Below are positions 1 through 8,482 of a DNA stretch of 26,512 bases, in pieces. The DNA lies in contig SIBT01000005.1 in the NCBI GenBank assembly GCA_009695015.1, positions 1 through 26,512 on the forward strand. The letters are read 5' to 3'. The DNA comes from Candidatus Nomurabacteria bacterium (GTDB lineage: Bacteria; Patescibacteriota; Minisyncoccia; Phycocordibacterales; UBA9973). The notes beneath the pieces are model-generated. The model was not told the origin of the DNA. It saw nothing but the letters and a program-made list of their open reading frames with translations, and did no database searches. Positions within the stretch are counted from its first letter, which is position 1. Every line of letters starts with the position of its first letter. The position numbers and the translations under genes were made by a program.

Positions 1-2
1 AT

Positions 3-1601
3 ATTGATTTTTCCGGAGAAAAGGTAACCGATGAAAATTTAAAGAAAATTGAACATGTAATGATGAAAAAACTTCCAAAATGGACAGAATGGGAACATAG
101 GGAAATAAGTAAGGACGAAGCATTGGCATTTTTTAAAAATGAATACAAGACAGAATTAATAAACGAGATTGCCGAGCGCGGTGAGAAAATTACTACTTAC
201 ACCTGTGGTGGATTTACTGATTTGTGCCGTGGAGGACACTTGGAACACCCTGCAAAAGAAATAGACCCAGAATCTTTCAAACTCGATCGAGTAGCAGGAG
301 CTTACTGGCGCGGAGACGAGAAAAATAAAATGCTCACACGTATTTATGGACTTGCATTTGAGACCAAAGAAGAACTCGATGCTTACATAACACAACGTGA
401 AGAAGCAGAAAAAAGAGATCATAAGAAATTAGGAAAAGAATTAGGTTTATTAATGTTCCATGAAACTGCCCCAGGAATGCCATACTGGTTGCCAAAAGGA
501 TTGATTCTCTATAAGGAACTTGAAAACTATTGGCGCAAAAGACATACAGAATTGGGATATTTAGAAATTGCCAGCCCTCTTGTAAATAAATCAGAGCTTT
601 GGAAAATTTCTGGACACTGGGATCATTACAAAGATGACATGTTTATCGCAAACATGGGAGAAAATGAAGTGTACGGCATCAAGCCAATGAACTGTCCAAA
701 CGCAATGATTGTTTTCAAATCAATGCAGGTGAGCTACAAGGATCTACCCTTACGTCTTTCTGATACAGACCGTCTACATCGTTACGAAAGATCAGGAACT
801 TTAAACGGATTATTGCGATGCCGTTCCTTCCAACAAGACGATTCACATAATTATGTAACAGAAGAAATGATCGAAGATGAGTATAAGGAAATTATGGAAA
901 TATGTAAAGAATTTTATGGAATTTTTAATTTAGAATATAAATTTAGACTTGGCACTAGACCAAAAGAATACTTGGGTGATATTGAGACGTGGAATAAAGC
1001 GGAAAAATCTCTTCATAATGTTCTAGAAAAATCTGGAAAGGAATATTCTGTAGCAGATGGTGATGGAGCATTTTATGGACCCAAAATAGACATAGTAATG
1101 AGAGATGCAATCGGCCGTGACTGGCAAATGGGTACAATTCAATTAGATTTTCAACAGCCGCGGCGTTTTGAATTGGAGTATACAGACAAAGATGGAAAGA
1201 AAAAAACACCGGTAGTTATTCACCGTGTCATTTATGGCTCCCTAGAAAGATTCATCGGCATTCTCATAGAACACACAGCTGGTGCATTCCCTCTCTGGCT
1301 TTCACCAGTACAAGTAAAAATAATTCCTGTACGTTCAAATCACAATGAATATGCAAAGAAAGTTTTTGAATTATTAAAAGAAAATAATATCAGAGCAGAG
1401 TTCGACGATAAAGATGAAAATCTCGGCACAAAAGTTCGCGATGCAAAAACAAACAAAATCCCTTACTGGATAGTCATCGGCGACAAAGAAATAGAATCCG
1501 GGAAAATTACTCTAGAATCCCGTGACACTGGCCAACTCGGGCAAATCTCAAAAGAAGAACTCCTCACAAAACTTTTAGAAGAAATAAAGAATAAGAAATA
1601 A
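3..1601 (+). CDS. thrS: Threonyl-tRNA synthetase, 5'-truncated by the window edge
   Basis: Charges tRNA-Thr with threonine in the cytoplasm. The frame is open to the first base of the window: codons before the ATG at 60 read IDFSGEKVTDENLKKIEHV, which fits the N2 editing domain, so the ATG at 60 is not the true start and the N-terminus is missing. Visible parts in order: the end of the editing/SAD domain (TCGGFTDLCRGGHLEHP), a class II core with MNCPNAM, motif 2 (RYERSGTLNGLLR), a zinc-site histidine in QQDDSHNYV, motif 3 (HRVIYGSLERF), and the C-terminal anticodon-binding domain (PVQVKIIPVR onward). Cys in MNCP, His in DDSH and His in VIHR are the expected zinc ligands of the family. It ends one base before the convergent gyrB stop, and no terminator hairpin is visible between them. 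Confidence 0.97.
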   Translation: MDFSGEKVTDENLKKIEHVMMKKLPKWTEWEHREISKDEALAFFKNEYKTELINEIAERGEKITTYTCGGFTDLCRGGHLEHPAKEIDPESFKLDRVAGAYWRGDEKNKMLTRIYGLAFETKEELDAYITQREEAEKRDHKKLGKELGLLMFHETAPGMPYWLPKGLILYKELENYWRKRHTELGYLEIASPLVNKSELWKISGHWDHYKDDMFIANMGENEVYGIKPMNCPNAMIVFKSMQVSYKDLPLRLSDTDRLHRYERSGTLNGLLRCRSFQQDDSHNYVTEEMIEDEYKEIMEICKEFYGIFNLEYKFRLGTRPKEYLGDIETWNKAEKSLHNVLEKSGKEYSVADGDGAFYGPKIDIVMRDAIGRDWQMGTIQLDFQQPRRFELEYTDKDGKKKTPVVIHRVIYGSLERFIGILIEHTAGAFPLWLSPVQVKIIPVRSNHNEYAKKVFELLKENNIRAEFDDKDENLGTKVRDAKTNKIPYWIVIGDKEIESGKITLESRDTGQLGQISKEELLTKLLEEIKNKK

Positions 1602-1602
1602 T

Positions 1603-3690
1603 TTATATATCAATCTCTGCGAGCTTAGCGTTCGATTGGATAAAATATTTACGAGGAGGAACTTCGGAACCCATAAGAATATCGAATATTTTGTTTGCTT
1701 CTTCGGCATCATCTATATTTACCTTTTTGAGCACGCGGTTTTTAGGGTCCATCGTCGTCTCCCAGAGTTCTTCGGGATTCATTTCTCCTAGACCTTTGAA
1801 GCGTTGAACGTGTATTTTGTTTGATCTAGTTTTGGTATCATTTGTTTCATCACCCTCTTCACCTTCATTTGCTTCGCCAGAGCTTTCAGCGTCGGCGGGT
1901 TCGATCTCACTCACATCACTTCCCTTTCCAACAATTTTTATTCTTTCTTCGTCAGTATAAGCATAAAATATTTCTTTTCCTTTCTTTATTTTATAAAGTG
2001 GTGGTTGAGCAATATAAATATATCCAGCATCAATCACTGCTCTAAAATATCTATAAAAAAGCGTCAAAAGTAAAGTACGAATATGCGAACCGTCAACGTC
2101 CGCATCTGTCGCAATAATTATTTTATGATAACGCATTTTGGATAAATCAAAAGTATCCCCTATAGATGTACCCATCGCGATAACGAGAGACTTAATTTCT
2201 TTAGAAGCTAGCATTTTATCTATACGAGCTCGTTCAACATTTAAAATCTTACCTTTAAGTGGTAAAACAGCTTGGGTCTTACGATCACGCCCTTGTTTAC
2301 AGCTCCCTCCAGCCGAATCTCCCTCCACTAAGAAAAGTTCTGATTCGGAAGCATCTTTGGTCTGACAATCCGCCAACTTGCCCGGCAATGTCATGCCCTC
2401 GAGAGCGCCTTTACGAAGAATAGAATCTTTTGCAGCTTTCGCAGCTTTGCGAGCTTTGAGCGCAAGAATGGACTTATTTATTATAGCTTTTGCCTCATCT
2501 GGATTTTCTTCCAAAAAGTTATTAAACGCCTCACCAAAAACAGTCGCGACCGCGCCTTGAGCTTCCTGACTGCCGAGTTTTGCCTTGGTCTGACCTTCAA
2601 ATTGAATCTCGCGAAGTTTTACCGAGATAGCAACCGTGAGCCCTTCCAATACATCTTCGCCCGTAAATCCTCCTTCGGATTCTTTCATCATTTCATTTTT
2701 CTTGCAGTAAGTGTTTAAAGTCCTCGTCAGCGCAGTTTTAAAACCGGTCACATGTGTACCACCATCTGGAGTATTGATATTATTAGCAAAAGGAATAATC
2801 CGATCAGTTATATCATCGACATATTGGAGAGCTATCTCTACTCCCACATTGTCCAATTCTTTTTCAACATAAAAAATACTATCACCAATAGGTTTCTGGA
2901 ATTTATTGTAATACTTTATGAGAGAAATCAGTCCACCTTCAAAATAAAAAGATGTTGATGGAAGTTCTAATCCAAGCTCTCTAAAATAAAAAATGTCTTC
3001 TGCATCAAACTTATCTTTCACCTCACGCGCGTCAATTATTAAAATTCTCAATCCTTTCACTAAATAAGCTTGCTGGCGAATGTGATTCACTATCGTATGC
3101 CAATCGAATTTAATATCCTTGAAAATTTCCTGATCCGGCTCAAAAGTAACAATAGTACCATGAAGTTTTGAACTACTAATTTTTTTTACCGTAGCTTTTT
3201 TCTTTCCTTTCGAATATTCTTGCGCATATTTACCACCATCTCTATGCACTTCTACTTTACAAAAAATAGAAAGAGCGTTGACGACAGAGGCACCGACTCC
3301 ATGTAGACCGCCGGAAACTTTATACCCTTCTCCGCCGAATTTTCCTCCCGCGTGCAAAGTGGTCATCACAGTCTCCAGAGCTGAAACTTTTGTTTTTTTA
3401 TGAGTATCGACAGGTATACCTCTGCCATTGTCAGCCACTCGTATACGATTATTAGGCAGAATCACCACCTCAATATCATTACAAAAACCACCCATCGCTT
3501 CATCGCGGGAGTTGTCAAAAATTTCCCACACCAAATGATGAAGCCCTTCCGGGCCTGTGGTACCAATATACATCCCTGGACGTCGCCGTACGGGCTCTAA
3601 ACCCTCTAAAACCGAGATATCTGAAGCATCATAATGATGGCCATTTCCTGTCTTTTTATCTGTAATTTCCTTACCCATTTCTTTTGCCAT
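1603..3690 (-). CDS. gyrB: DNA gyrase subunit B
   Basis: ATPase and TOPRIM subunit of DNA gyrase, which introduces negative supercoils with GyrA (not in this window). 695 aa. The N-terminal GHKL ATPase shows EIFDNSRDEAMGG and DNGRGIP, followed by the glycine-rich lid (GGLHGVGASVVNALS). The transducer has QFEGQTKAKLGS. The TOPRIM domain has LVEGDSAGGSCKQGRDR and the acidic DADVDGSHI. The tail carries QRFKGLGEMNPEELWETTM. Between TOPRIM and tail there is an acidic low-complexity stretch of about 35 residues (roughly residues 600-635, rich in E, D, S and T). ParE is the main alternative, but the overall pattern fits GyrB. The start is supported by an extended -10 box ending 9 bases upstream, which predicts a virtually leaderless mRNA. 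Divergent from the PheRS gene. Confidence 0.95.
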   Translation of the reverse strand: MAKEMGKEITDKKTGNGHHYDASDISVLEGLEPVRRRPGMYIGTTGPEGLHHLVWEIFDNSRDEAMGGFCNDIEVVILPNNRIRVADNGRGIPVDTHKKTKVSALETVMTTLHAGGKFGGEGYKVSGGLHGVGASVVNALSIFCKVEVHRDGGKYAQEYSKGKKKATVKKISSSKLHGTIVTFEPDQEIFKDIKFDWHTIVNHIRQQAYLVKGLRILIIDAREVKDKFDAEDIFYFRELGLELPSTSFYFEGGLISLIKYYNKFQKPIGDSIFYVEKELDNVGVEIALQYVDDITDRIIPFANNINTPDGGTHVTGFKTALTRTLNTYCKKNEMMKESEGGFTGEDVLEGLTVAISVKLREIQFEGQTKAKLGSQEAQGAVATVFGEAFNNFLEENPDEAKAIINKSILALKARKAAKAAKDSILRKGALEGMTLPGKLADCQTKDASESELFLVEGDSAGGSCKQGRDRKTQAVLPLKGKILNVERARIDKMLASKEIKSLVIAMGTSIGDTFDLSKMRYHKIIIATDADVDGSHIRTLLLTLFYRYFRAVIDAGYIYIAQPPLYKIKKGKEIFYAYTDEERIKIVGKGSDVSEIEPADAESSGEANEGEEGDETNDTKTRSNKIHVQRFKGLGEMNPEELWETTMDPKNRVLKKVNIDDAEEANKIFDILMGSEVPPRKYFIQSNAKLAEIDI

Positions 3691-3698
3691 GTGAATAC

Positions 3699-3707
3699 AT
3701 TATAGCA
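3699..3707 (-). promoter_or_regulatory. Extended -10 promoter of gyrB (leaderless)
   Basis: Minus strand reads TGCTATAAT, an extended -10 with a perfect TATAAT hexamer. With +1 placed 7 bases after the last T, transcription would begin about 2 bases before the gyrB ATG. No good -35 is seen at 17 bases. Confidence 0.65.
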
Positions 3708-3771
3708 AAAATATATAGCATTTGCTAGTGGTTTATTAGTATTTATGAAAAAGAATACAGAATGGTTGGGG

Positions 3772-3800
3772 TTTACTTTTACTCCATTTTTCTTTATATT
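3772..3800 (+). promoter_or_regulatory. Promoter of the PheRS gene (leaderless)
   Basis: TTTACT (3772-3777), a 17-base spacer, then TATATT (3795-3800). The predicted +1 falls on the A of the ATG at 3807, so no 5' leader and no ribosome-binding site are expected. Confidence 0.6.
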
Positions 3801-3806
3801 ATATGA

Positions 3807-4940
3807 ATGTCAGATATTAAAATCACTTCGGCAGAAGAAGTAAAACTTAAGAAAAATTTGGAAATAAAAAATGATGTTTATTCCATGAGACTCAAGCGCT
3901 ATCTCTCGATGCCTGACTTGTCACGCACATCCAATAGTCCACTCAAGGAAATAGTAAATCGTGCCTCTAAAACGGAAAGCTTGAAAGGATTTGATGTAAT
4001 TGAAATTCCGGAAATTCTTCCGACCAACATAATGTTTGATCTCTTTAATATGCCGCCCGGACACCCTGCTCGCAGCAAATCTGACACTTATTATGTGGAT
4101 GATAACAACGTGCTTCGCACTCACGATACTGTTTTTTGGTATTACTATTTGAATGATCCGGAGATAAAAAAAAGAATCCTAAGTAAGGAAGTTTTGGGAG
4201 CAATTTGTTACGGTAAAGTATATCGAAAGGATGAGATCGATAGTCGACATATGAATGTTTTTCATCAATTTGGTGGTCTTTATATCTCTCCTGATGATAA
4301 GAAAAAAATTACTCCGGATGATTTAAAAAACGCACTTTCCGAAATAGCTCGAAGTATTTTTGGGGATGATATAAAGTTTCGTTTCTATGACCACAACTTT
4401 CCTTATACAGATCCAAGTTTTGAAATGGAGGCAGAAATAAATGGCCAGTGGATAGAAATGTTGGGTTCTGGTATGGCGAGAATTAGCGTTTTGAATAATT
4501 TCGGGCTAACTGGCTACCACGGTTGGGCGTTTGGTTTCGGCTTAGAACGGTTGGCGATCGCGTCCATGTCTCTGCCTGATATTCGCTTACTTTGGTCCGA
4601 AGATGAGAGAGTGAAAAAACAACTCAAACTGGGACAAAAATTTGTGGAAGTGAGTAAGTACCCTCCGATCGTGCGAGATATTTCCTTTGTTGTGGAAAAT
4701 AGCTTTGTTCCAAATGATTACTTTGATTTTGTGCGTGAAGCAGCGCCAGGAATAGTAGAACAAGTAGAATTACTGGATAAATATGAAAACGCCACAAAAT
4801 TTGGCGAAGGAAAAATAAGCTATGCTTATCGAATTACATATAGATCATTAGAGAGAACTTTAACTACCGAAGAAATAGAAAAAGTGCACAAAAAAATAGA
4901 GTTAGAAACTGTTAAAGTTTTCGATGGGATAATTCGTTAA
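3807..4940 (+). CDS. Single-chain phenylalanyl-tRNA synthetase, mitochondrial type (catalytic core + FDX-ACB)
   Basis: 377 aa. Residues ~70-275 form a class II PheRS alpha-like core: HPARSKSDTYYV (~86-97), motif 2 YRKDEIDSRHMNVFHQ (139-154), FPYTDPSFEM (~198-207), and motif 3 GWAFGFGLERLA followed by LPDIRLLWSEDERVKKQ (239-272). Residues ~280-377 form a ferredoxin-fold anticodon-binding domain: SKYPPIVRDISF, then YAYRITYRSLERTLT. In ordinary bacteria that domain sits at the end of PheT, while PheS carries the catalytic core. Having both in one short chain is the layout of mitochondrial FARS2, and these motifs resemble FARS2 as I remember it (YRRDQIDS, GWAFGLGLERLAM, PDIRLFW) more than bacterial PheS. 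Neither pheT nor B3/B4 editing domains occur in this window. It probably acts as a monomer that charges tRNA-Phe without an editing module; that is inference. Leaderless promoter; convergent with trhO. Confidence 0.9.
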   Translation: MSDIKITSAEEVKLKKNLEIKNDVYSMRLKRYLSMPDLSRTSNSPLKEIVNRASKTESLKGFDVIEIPEILPTNIMFDLFNMPPGHPARSKSDTYYVDDNNVLRTHDTVFWYYYLNDPEIKKRILSKEVLGAICYGKVYRKDEIDSRHMNVFHQFGGLYISPDDKKKITPDDLKNALSEIARSIFGDDIKFRFYDHNFPYTDPSFEMEAEINGQWIEMLGSGMARISVLNNFGLTGYHGWAFGFGLERLAIASMSLPDIRLLWSEDERVKKQLKLGQKFVEVSKYPPIVRDISFVVENSFVPNDYFDFVREAAPGIVEQVELLDKYENATKFGEGKISYAYRITYRSLERTLTTEEIEKVHKKIELETVKVFDGIIR

Positions 4941-4960
4941 CTATTTATAATTTCCCTATT

Positions 4961-5884
4961 TTAGTAATTAGTTTGTAGTGAACTAATTTTTCTTCCATGT
5001 CGCGAAAGCACGCAACCATCCGGGCAAAAAGATTTTCCTTCATTTTTTGATATACATTTTTCACAATTAATAAAATGCCGATGGCAAATTGGATTCGCGC
5101 AGTTTACATAATTCTCTGAATGTTCATCACAACTATCACACTTACCCACTACTTTATGCTTCACATCATCTGTGTAGAACCCCATAGTAACCCGAGCATC
5201 AAAAACATAAAGTTTCCCTTGAAAATCTTCGTTCGGATACTTGGACATATAACTCACAATTCCTCCTTCGAGCTGATACACATCTGTGAACCCTTGCGTG
5301 ATTAAAAACCCCGAAGCTTTTTCACAACGCACTCCTCCAGTGCACACAGTAAGTACAGTTTTATTTTTCAAATGTGAAATTTGCTCCACAACTTTTGGTA
5401 AATCGCGAAAATTTTCAATCGCAGGCATTATCGAATTCTCAAAATGTCCCACTTTGTGTTCGTAAGTATTTCTCATATCAACAATATAAAATTCACGATC
5501 ATCTTTTATCCACTTATGTAATTCTTCTGGTTTTAAGTGTACTCCAGTAATTTTATTTGGATTTATATCGCAAGTTCCCAAATGTAACGAAACAATTTCT
5601 TTTCGCACTTTGATAGATAACTTTGGAAAAGCGTTCCCGGTACCAGCACTTAATTTAAAATGAATATCCTTAAATCTTTCGTCTTTTTCTAATTCTTGAA
5701 CATATTCTTTTATATTCTCTTTTGTACCCTCAAAGGTGGCATTTATTCCTTCAGACGCAATAATACATCTGCCTTTGAGACCTAACTTTTCACAAATTTC
5801 CACTTGTCTCTCGCGCACACGCTCGGGATCCACTACGTGGACATATTTATAGAAAAGAATAATTTCGTATTGTTTATCAACCAT
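4961..5884 (-). CDS. trhO: tRNA uridine(34) hydroxylase, rhodanese family (TrhO/YceA)
   Basis: 307 aa, usual length for the family. TrhO makes 5-hydroxyuridine at the wobble position of tRNAs. The N-terminal UPF0176 domain (residues ~1-95) contains ASEGINATFEG. A rhodanese domain follows (~115-215) with the active-site loop CTGGVRCEKA starting at Cys181, then a cysteine-rich C-terminus (CDSC, CANPIC, CEKC, C..C) that probably binds metal. The stop lies 20 bases from the convergent PheRS stop. The start at 5884 is supported by a -35/-10 pair that places +1 on the A of ATG. Confidence 0.93.
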   Translation of the reverse strand: MVDKQYEIILFYKYVHVVDPERVRERQVEICEKLGLKGRCIIASEGINATFEGTKENIKEYVQELEKDERFKDIHFKLSAGTGNAFPKLSIKVRKEIVSLHLGTCDINPNKITGVHLKPEELHKWIKDDREFYIVDMRNTYEHKVGHFENSIMPAIENFRDLPKVVEQISHLKNKTVLTVCTGGVRCEKASGFLITQGFTDVYQLEGGIVSYMSKYPNEDFQGKLYVFDARVTMGFYTDDVKHKVVGKCDSCDEHSENYVNCANPICHRHFINCEKCISKNEGKSFCPDGCVLSRHGRKISSLQTNY

Positions 5885-5890
5885 ACAGCT

Positions 5891-5919
5891 ATATTAGCTT
5901 CAAAAAGAAAAAATTACAA
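5891..5919 (-). promoter_or_regulatory. Promoter of trhO (leaderless)
   Basis: Minus strand: TTGTAA (5919-5914), a 17-base spacer, TAATAT (5896-5891). The predicted +1 is 5884, the first base of the trhO start codon. Confidence 0.55.
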
Positions 5920-5924
5920 GATTT

Positions 5925-5933
5925 TGATACAAT
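5925..5933 (+). promoter_or_regulatory. Extended -10 promoter of the 38-aa ORF (leaderless)
   Basis: TGATACAAT, an extended -10 one base off consensus. The predicted +1 is 5940, the A of the ATG. It is divergent from the trhO promoter and the two share about 55 bases. Confidence 0.55.
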
Positions 5934-5939
5934 CCAAGA

Positions 5940-6056
5940 ATGGAGAAAGACACAAGGAAAATATGCATTATATTACTCATCATGAGCATTGTATTTGCCA
6001 TCATTGGATTATATCTCGGTGTTCTAGATCTTAGACTATTAAGAGTATGGTTTTAA
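5940..6056 (+). CDS. 38-aa single-pass membrane microprotein, unknown function
   Basis: Small frame MEKDTRKIC... ending RLLRVWF. Residues 8-29 are almost entirely I, L, M, V, F, A and G and would form one membrane helix, with a charged N-terminus (EKDTRK) and basic residues after the helix (R32, R35). I do not recognise the family. The case for a real gene rests on the predicted transcription start falling exactly on its ATG, on the helix with flanking positive charges, and on the frame filling the gap between trhO and the helicase gene. It ends two bases before the convergent helicase stop. A chance ORF cannot be excluded. Confidence 0.5.
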   Translation: MEKDTRKICIILLIMSIVFAIIGLYLGVLDLRLLRVWF

Positions 6057-6058
6057 TT

Positions 6059-8359
6059 CTACATATTACACCACTCACAATCTTTTTTGTTACAACCTTT
6101 TTTAAAAAATTCCATCGATAAAATTTCATCGGAAAAAGTGTTTATTTCTTTACTTAATTTTTCAAGATGCTCTTTCGTCACACTAAAAGAATATTGTTCG
6201 AAATTTCCTTTTTTATTTTTTTCAACAAAATCAAGCATACTTTTATTAACAATAAGTTGCCCATTGTCATAATCTTGCAATAATAAATGATAGAAGACTA
6301 TCTGTCTTTCATAGTCTGCTTTTTCTTCTTTAGCTTTTTCGGAAAAAGTTCGACCTGTTTTATAATCCACAATATTTATACTTCCATCTTCATTATTTTC
6401 TTCCATCTTATCGACAAATCCAGTCAGCCTTAAAATTTCTCCATTGTCGAGCTCAAAATCTTTCTTGATGTTGAACTCTGTTTTTACTTTAAAAATCCAA
6501 GTATTTGCATATTCATCGTAAAAGAGAGACAATGCTTGCTCACCCCTTTCTCTAAATTTTTCTTCATCTTTTTCAGAAAAATAATTTTTAATCAATTCCC
6601 TTTCAAAATTATGCAACAGCTCTTCCTTGGGAAGAATTTTTTCTGTTTGAGTAGAAGCACTGAAAAATAACTCTAAAGATTTATGAATCAAATCTCCAAA
6701 TTTCATAGTTGGTGAATATACATCTGGAATCCTGATGAGATTTTTATAAAGATATTTTTTTGGACAACTTAAATAATTATTGAGTGCTGAGACATTTAAA
6801 CCCCTTTTAAAGAAAAGATCTCTTAAATATTTAGGTTCAAAAATAGATGCTGAGCTTTGTACAGAATGTAAAAATAAACTTAAATTCTCAATATTTTTTT
6901 CTTCAAATTCTTTCATCTTTATCTCTTTTTTAAAAGATGTATCAATTTCTTTTACAAATTCTGATTCTTCGTGCTCTTTGCCATCGTTGTCAGTGCGCGC
7001 ATAGGAAATATTTAAAATCTTCTTAGCTCTTGTCATTGCTACGTAAAAAAGACGTCTTTCGTCTTCGATATCCCCATCGTATTGATAAATGGGTAACGTG
7101 ATCGAACCCCCACCATTACGACCACCTTCCCAAGAATTCCTTGTGGCATTTACAATATAGACATATTCAAATTCTCGACCTTTCGAACTATGTGCCGTCA
7201 TTAGCGAAACACCCTCAATAATTTCTGGGTCAGTAGTATTTATATCTAGATTATATTTAGCAAAAGCATCTACAAAATAAATAAAATCAAGTAGGCCATA
7301 ATCCCTTTTTGTTTGATTCTGCCTTTTAATTTCATCTAAAAATTTGTCTAATCTTGCAATTTGTAGACGACTGTCGGACGAAGAAAGCATATATTTTATA
7401 TACCCCATTTCTGTTAAAAACATTTTAAAAAAATCTGGGAAATTTTGATTTTGAGATTCAATTTTTAATTTTTTTAAAATTCTCGCAAAATTTAAAAAAT
7501 TATCTACATTTTTAACTTCAATTTCTTTGAGATTTTTTTTATCTTCTATAATAGAAAAGATGTGTTTCGTATCTTTCTTGCGTAGAGATTTAAATTTTTC
7601 TAAGATTCTAACCACATCATAAGCGTCAAAATTTAAAAACTTAGCAAAAAAAACTTTTCCTAAATTGTGATCATCGTTTGGATTATAAATCACCTTTAAG
7701 ATATATACCAAATTTTTAATATTTGGATCATCTAAGATTTTATCTCTCGAAAAAATTGTGTAATCAATTTTATAAAAATCAAAGATAGTCTTTATGTCAG
7801 ATACATTTTTATTGGCGCGATATAAAACGGCAATCTCAGAAGGTAAAACTCCATCACTGATACGCTTTTTAATATCTTCTGCTAAATACAGAAGTTCGAA
7901 TTTATAATTCGAAAAATCTCGAATAATAATTTTCTCATTTTGTTTAATATTAGAATGAAGCTCGACACTTCTCTCTAAGTCATGAGACTTCACGATCAGA
8001 CTATGAGCTCCGTCTAAAATATTTTGGGTAGAACGATAATTTTCTGTTAGAGTTATTAAATTTATTTCCTTATATAAATTTTTAAATTTTGAGAAAGTTT
8101 CAACGCTTGCGCCTTGGAATCTATAAATAGATTGCTTTTCATCTCCCACCGTAAAAATATTTGGCTTTCCTTCTAAATGTAAAGCATCAGTTAGAAATTC
8201 AATAAGAGTATTTTGTCCTTCATTGGTATCTTGGTGTTCATCTACAAGGATATATTGGTACTTCTCTTGGATATCTGCTTTCAAATCTTGATTTTTAACA
8301 AGTTCTTCCAAAACATAAAGCACCATATCAGAGAAATCATAAAACCCGCGTTTTTTCAA
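6059..8359 (-). CDS. C-terminal part of a UvrD/RecB-like helicase-nuclease interrupted by an in-frame stop
   Basis: Residues ~35-440 carry superfamily 1 helicase motifs: II LVDEHQDTNEGQ, III GDEKQSIYRFQGA, IV TENYRST, V TAHSSKGREFEYVYIV, VI ERRLFYVAMTRAKK. The last ~230 residues are a PD-(D/E)XK nuclease of the RecB/AddB/Cas4 type: GDLIHKSLELFF, GFVDKMEE, VDYKTGR, RQIVFYHLLLQ. Cysteines in LSCPKKY and GCNKKDCEWC make a C...C-x5-C-x2-C set like the iron-sulfur nucleases. Such enzymes resect and unwind DNA ends in repair and recombination. The open frame continues 40 codons beyond the TTG at 8359, to the TAA at 8480-8482, and is in the same frame as the N-terminal piece (8480-9046). The stretch 8360-8479 reads as normal protein (DFGKYKKGDLKPTEEE...), so the true gene was one ~995-codon unit and TTG is unlikely to be a native start. 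Noticeably AT-richer by eye than ligA. Confidence 0.85.
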   Translation of the reverse strand: MKKRGFYDFSDMVLYVLEELVKNQDLKADIQEKYQYILVDEHQDTNEGQNTLIEFLTDALHLEGKPNIFTVGDEKQSIYRFQGASVETFSKFKNLYKEINLITLTENYRSTQNILDGAHSLIVKSHDLERSVELHSNIKQNEKIIIRDFSNYKFELLYLAEDIKKRISDGVLPSEIAVLYRANKNVSDIKTIFDFYKIDYTIFSRDKILDDPNIKNLVYILKVIYNPNDDHNLGKVFFAKFLNFDAYDVVRILEKFKSLRKKDTKHIFSIIEDKKNLKEIEVKNVDNFLNFARILKKLKIESQNQNFPDFFKMFLTEMGYIKYMLSSSDSRLQIARLDKFLDEIKRQNQTKRDYGLLDFIYFVDAFAKYNLDINTTDPEIIEGVSLMTAHSSKGREFEYVYIVNATRNSWEGGRNGGGSITLPIYQYDGDIEDERRLFYVAMTRAKKILNISYARTDNDGKEHEESEFVKEIDTSFKKEIKMKEFEEKNIENLSLFLHSVQSSASIFEPKYLRDLFFKRGLNVSALNNYLSCPKKYLYKNLIRIPDVYSPTMKFGDLIHKSLELFFSASTQTEKILPKEELLHNFERELIKNYFSEKDEEKFRERGEQALSLFYDEYANTWIFKVKTEFNIKKDFELDNGEILRLTGFVDKMEENNEDGSINIVDYKTGRTFSEKAKEEKADYERQIVFYHLLLQDYDNGQLIVNKSMLDFVEKNKKGNFEQYSFSVTKEHLEKLSKEINTFSDEILSMEFFKKGCNKKDCEWCNM

Positions 8360-8479
8360 CTCTGTTTGATATAGGCTAAAAATTTCTCCAAGTTCTTCTG
8401 CTTTACTAAGCTTTTTGTTTATTTTTTCTTCCTCAGTGGGTTTAAGATCTCCTTTTTTATATTTTCCGAAATCTTTTTT

Positions 8480-8482
8480 TTA
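8480..8482 (-). other. Premature in-frame TAA splitting the helicase-nuclease gene
   Basis: Minus strand context is TTG TAT TAA AAA AAA GAT TTC. The N-terminal piece (from 9046) and the C-terminal piece are in the same frame: 9046 minus 8359 is 687, or 229 codons. One nonsense codon therefore separates them, not a net frameshift. The TAA sits at the start of a run of eight A; adding or losing A in that run leaves the TAA intact, so polymerase slippage cannot bypass it. Confidence 0.85.

Noticed and set aside
60..62. ATG at 60 as the thrS start
   Set aside because: The same frame is open upstream to the window edge and encodes typical ThrRS residues.
8480..8482. Alternative genetic code or slippage rescuing the helicase
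   Set aside because: CPR code changes known to me recode UGA, not UAA; other genes here end normally in TAA; slippage in the A run keeps the TAA, and a single frameshift would leave the shared frame.
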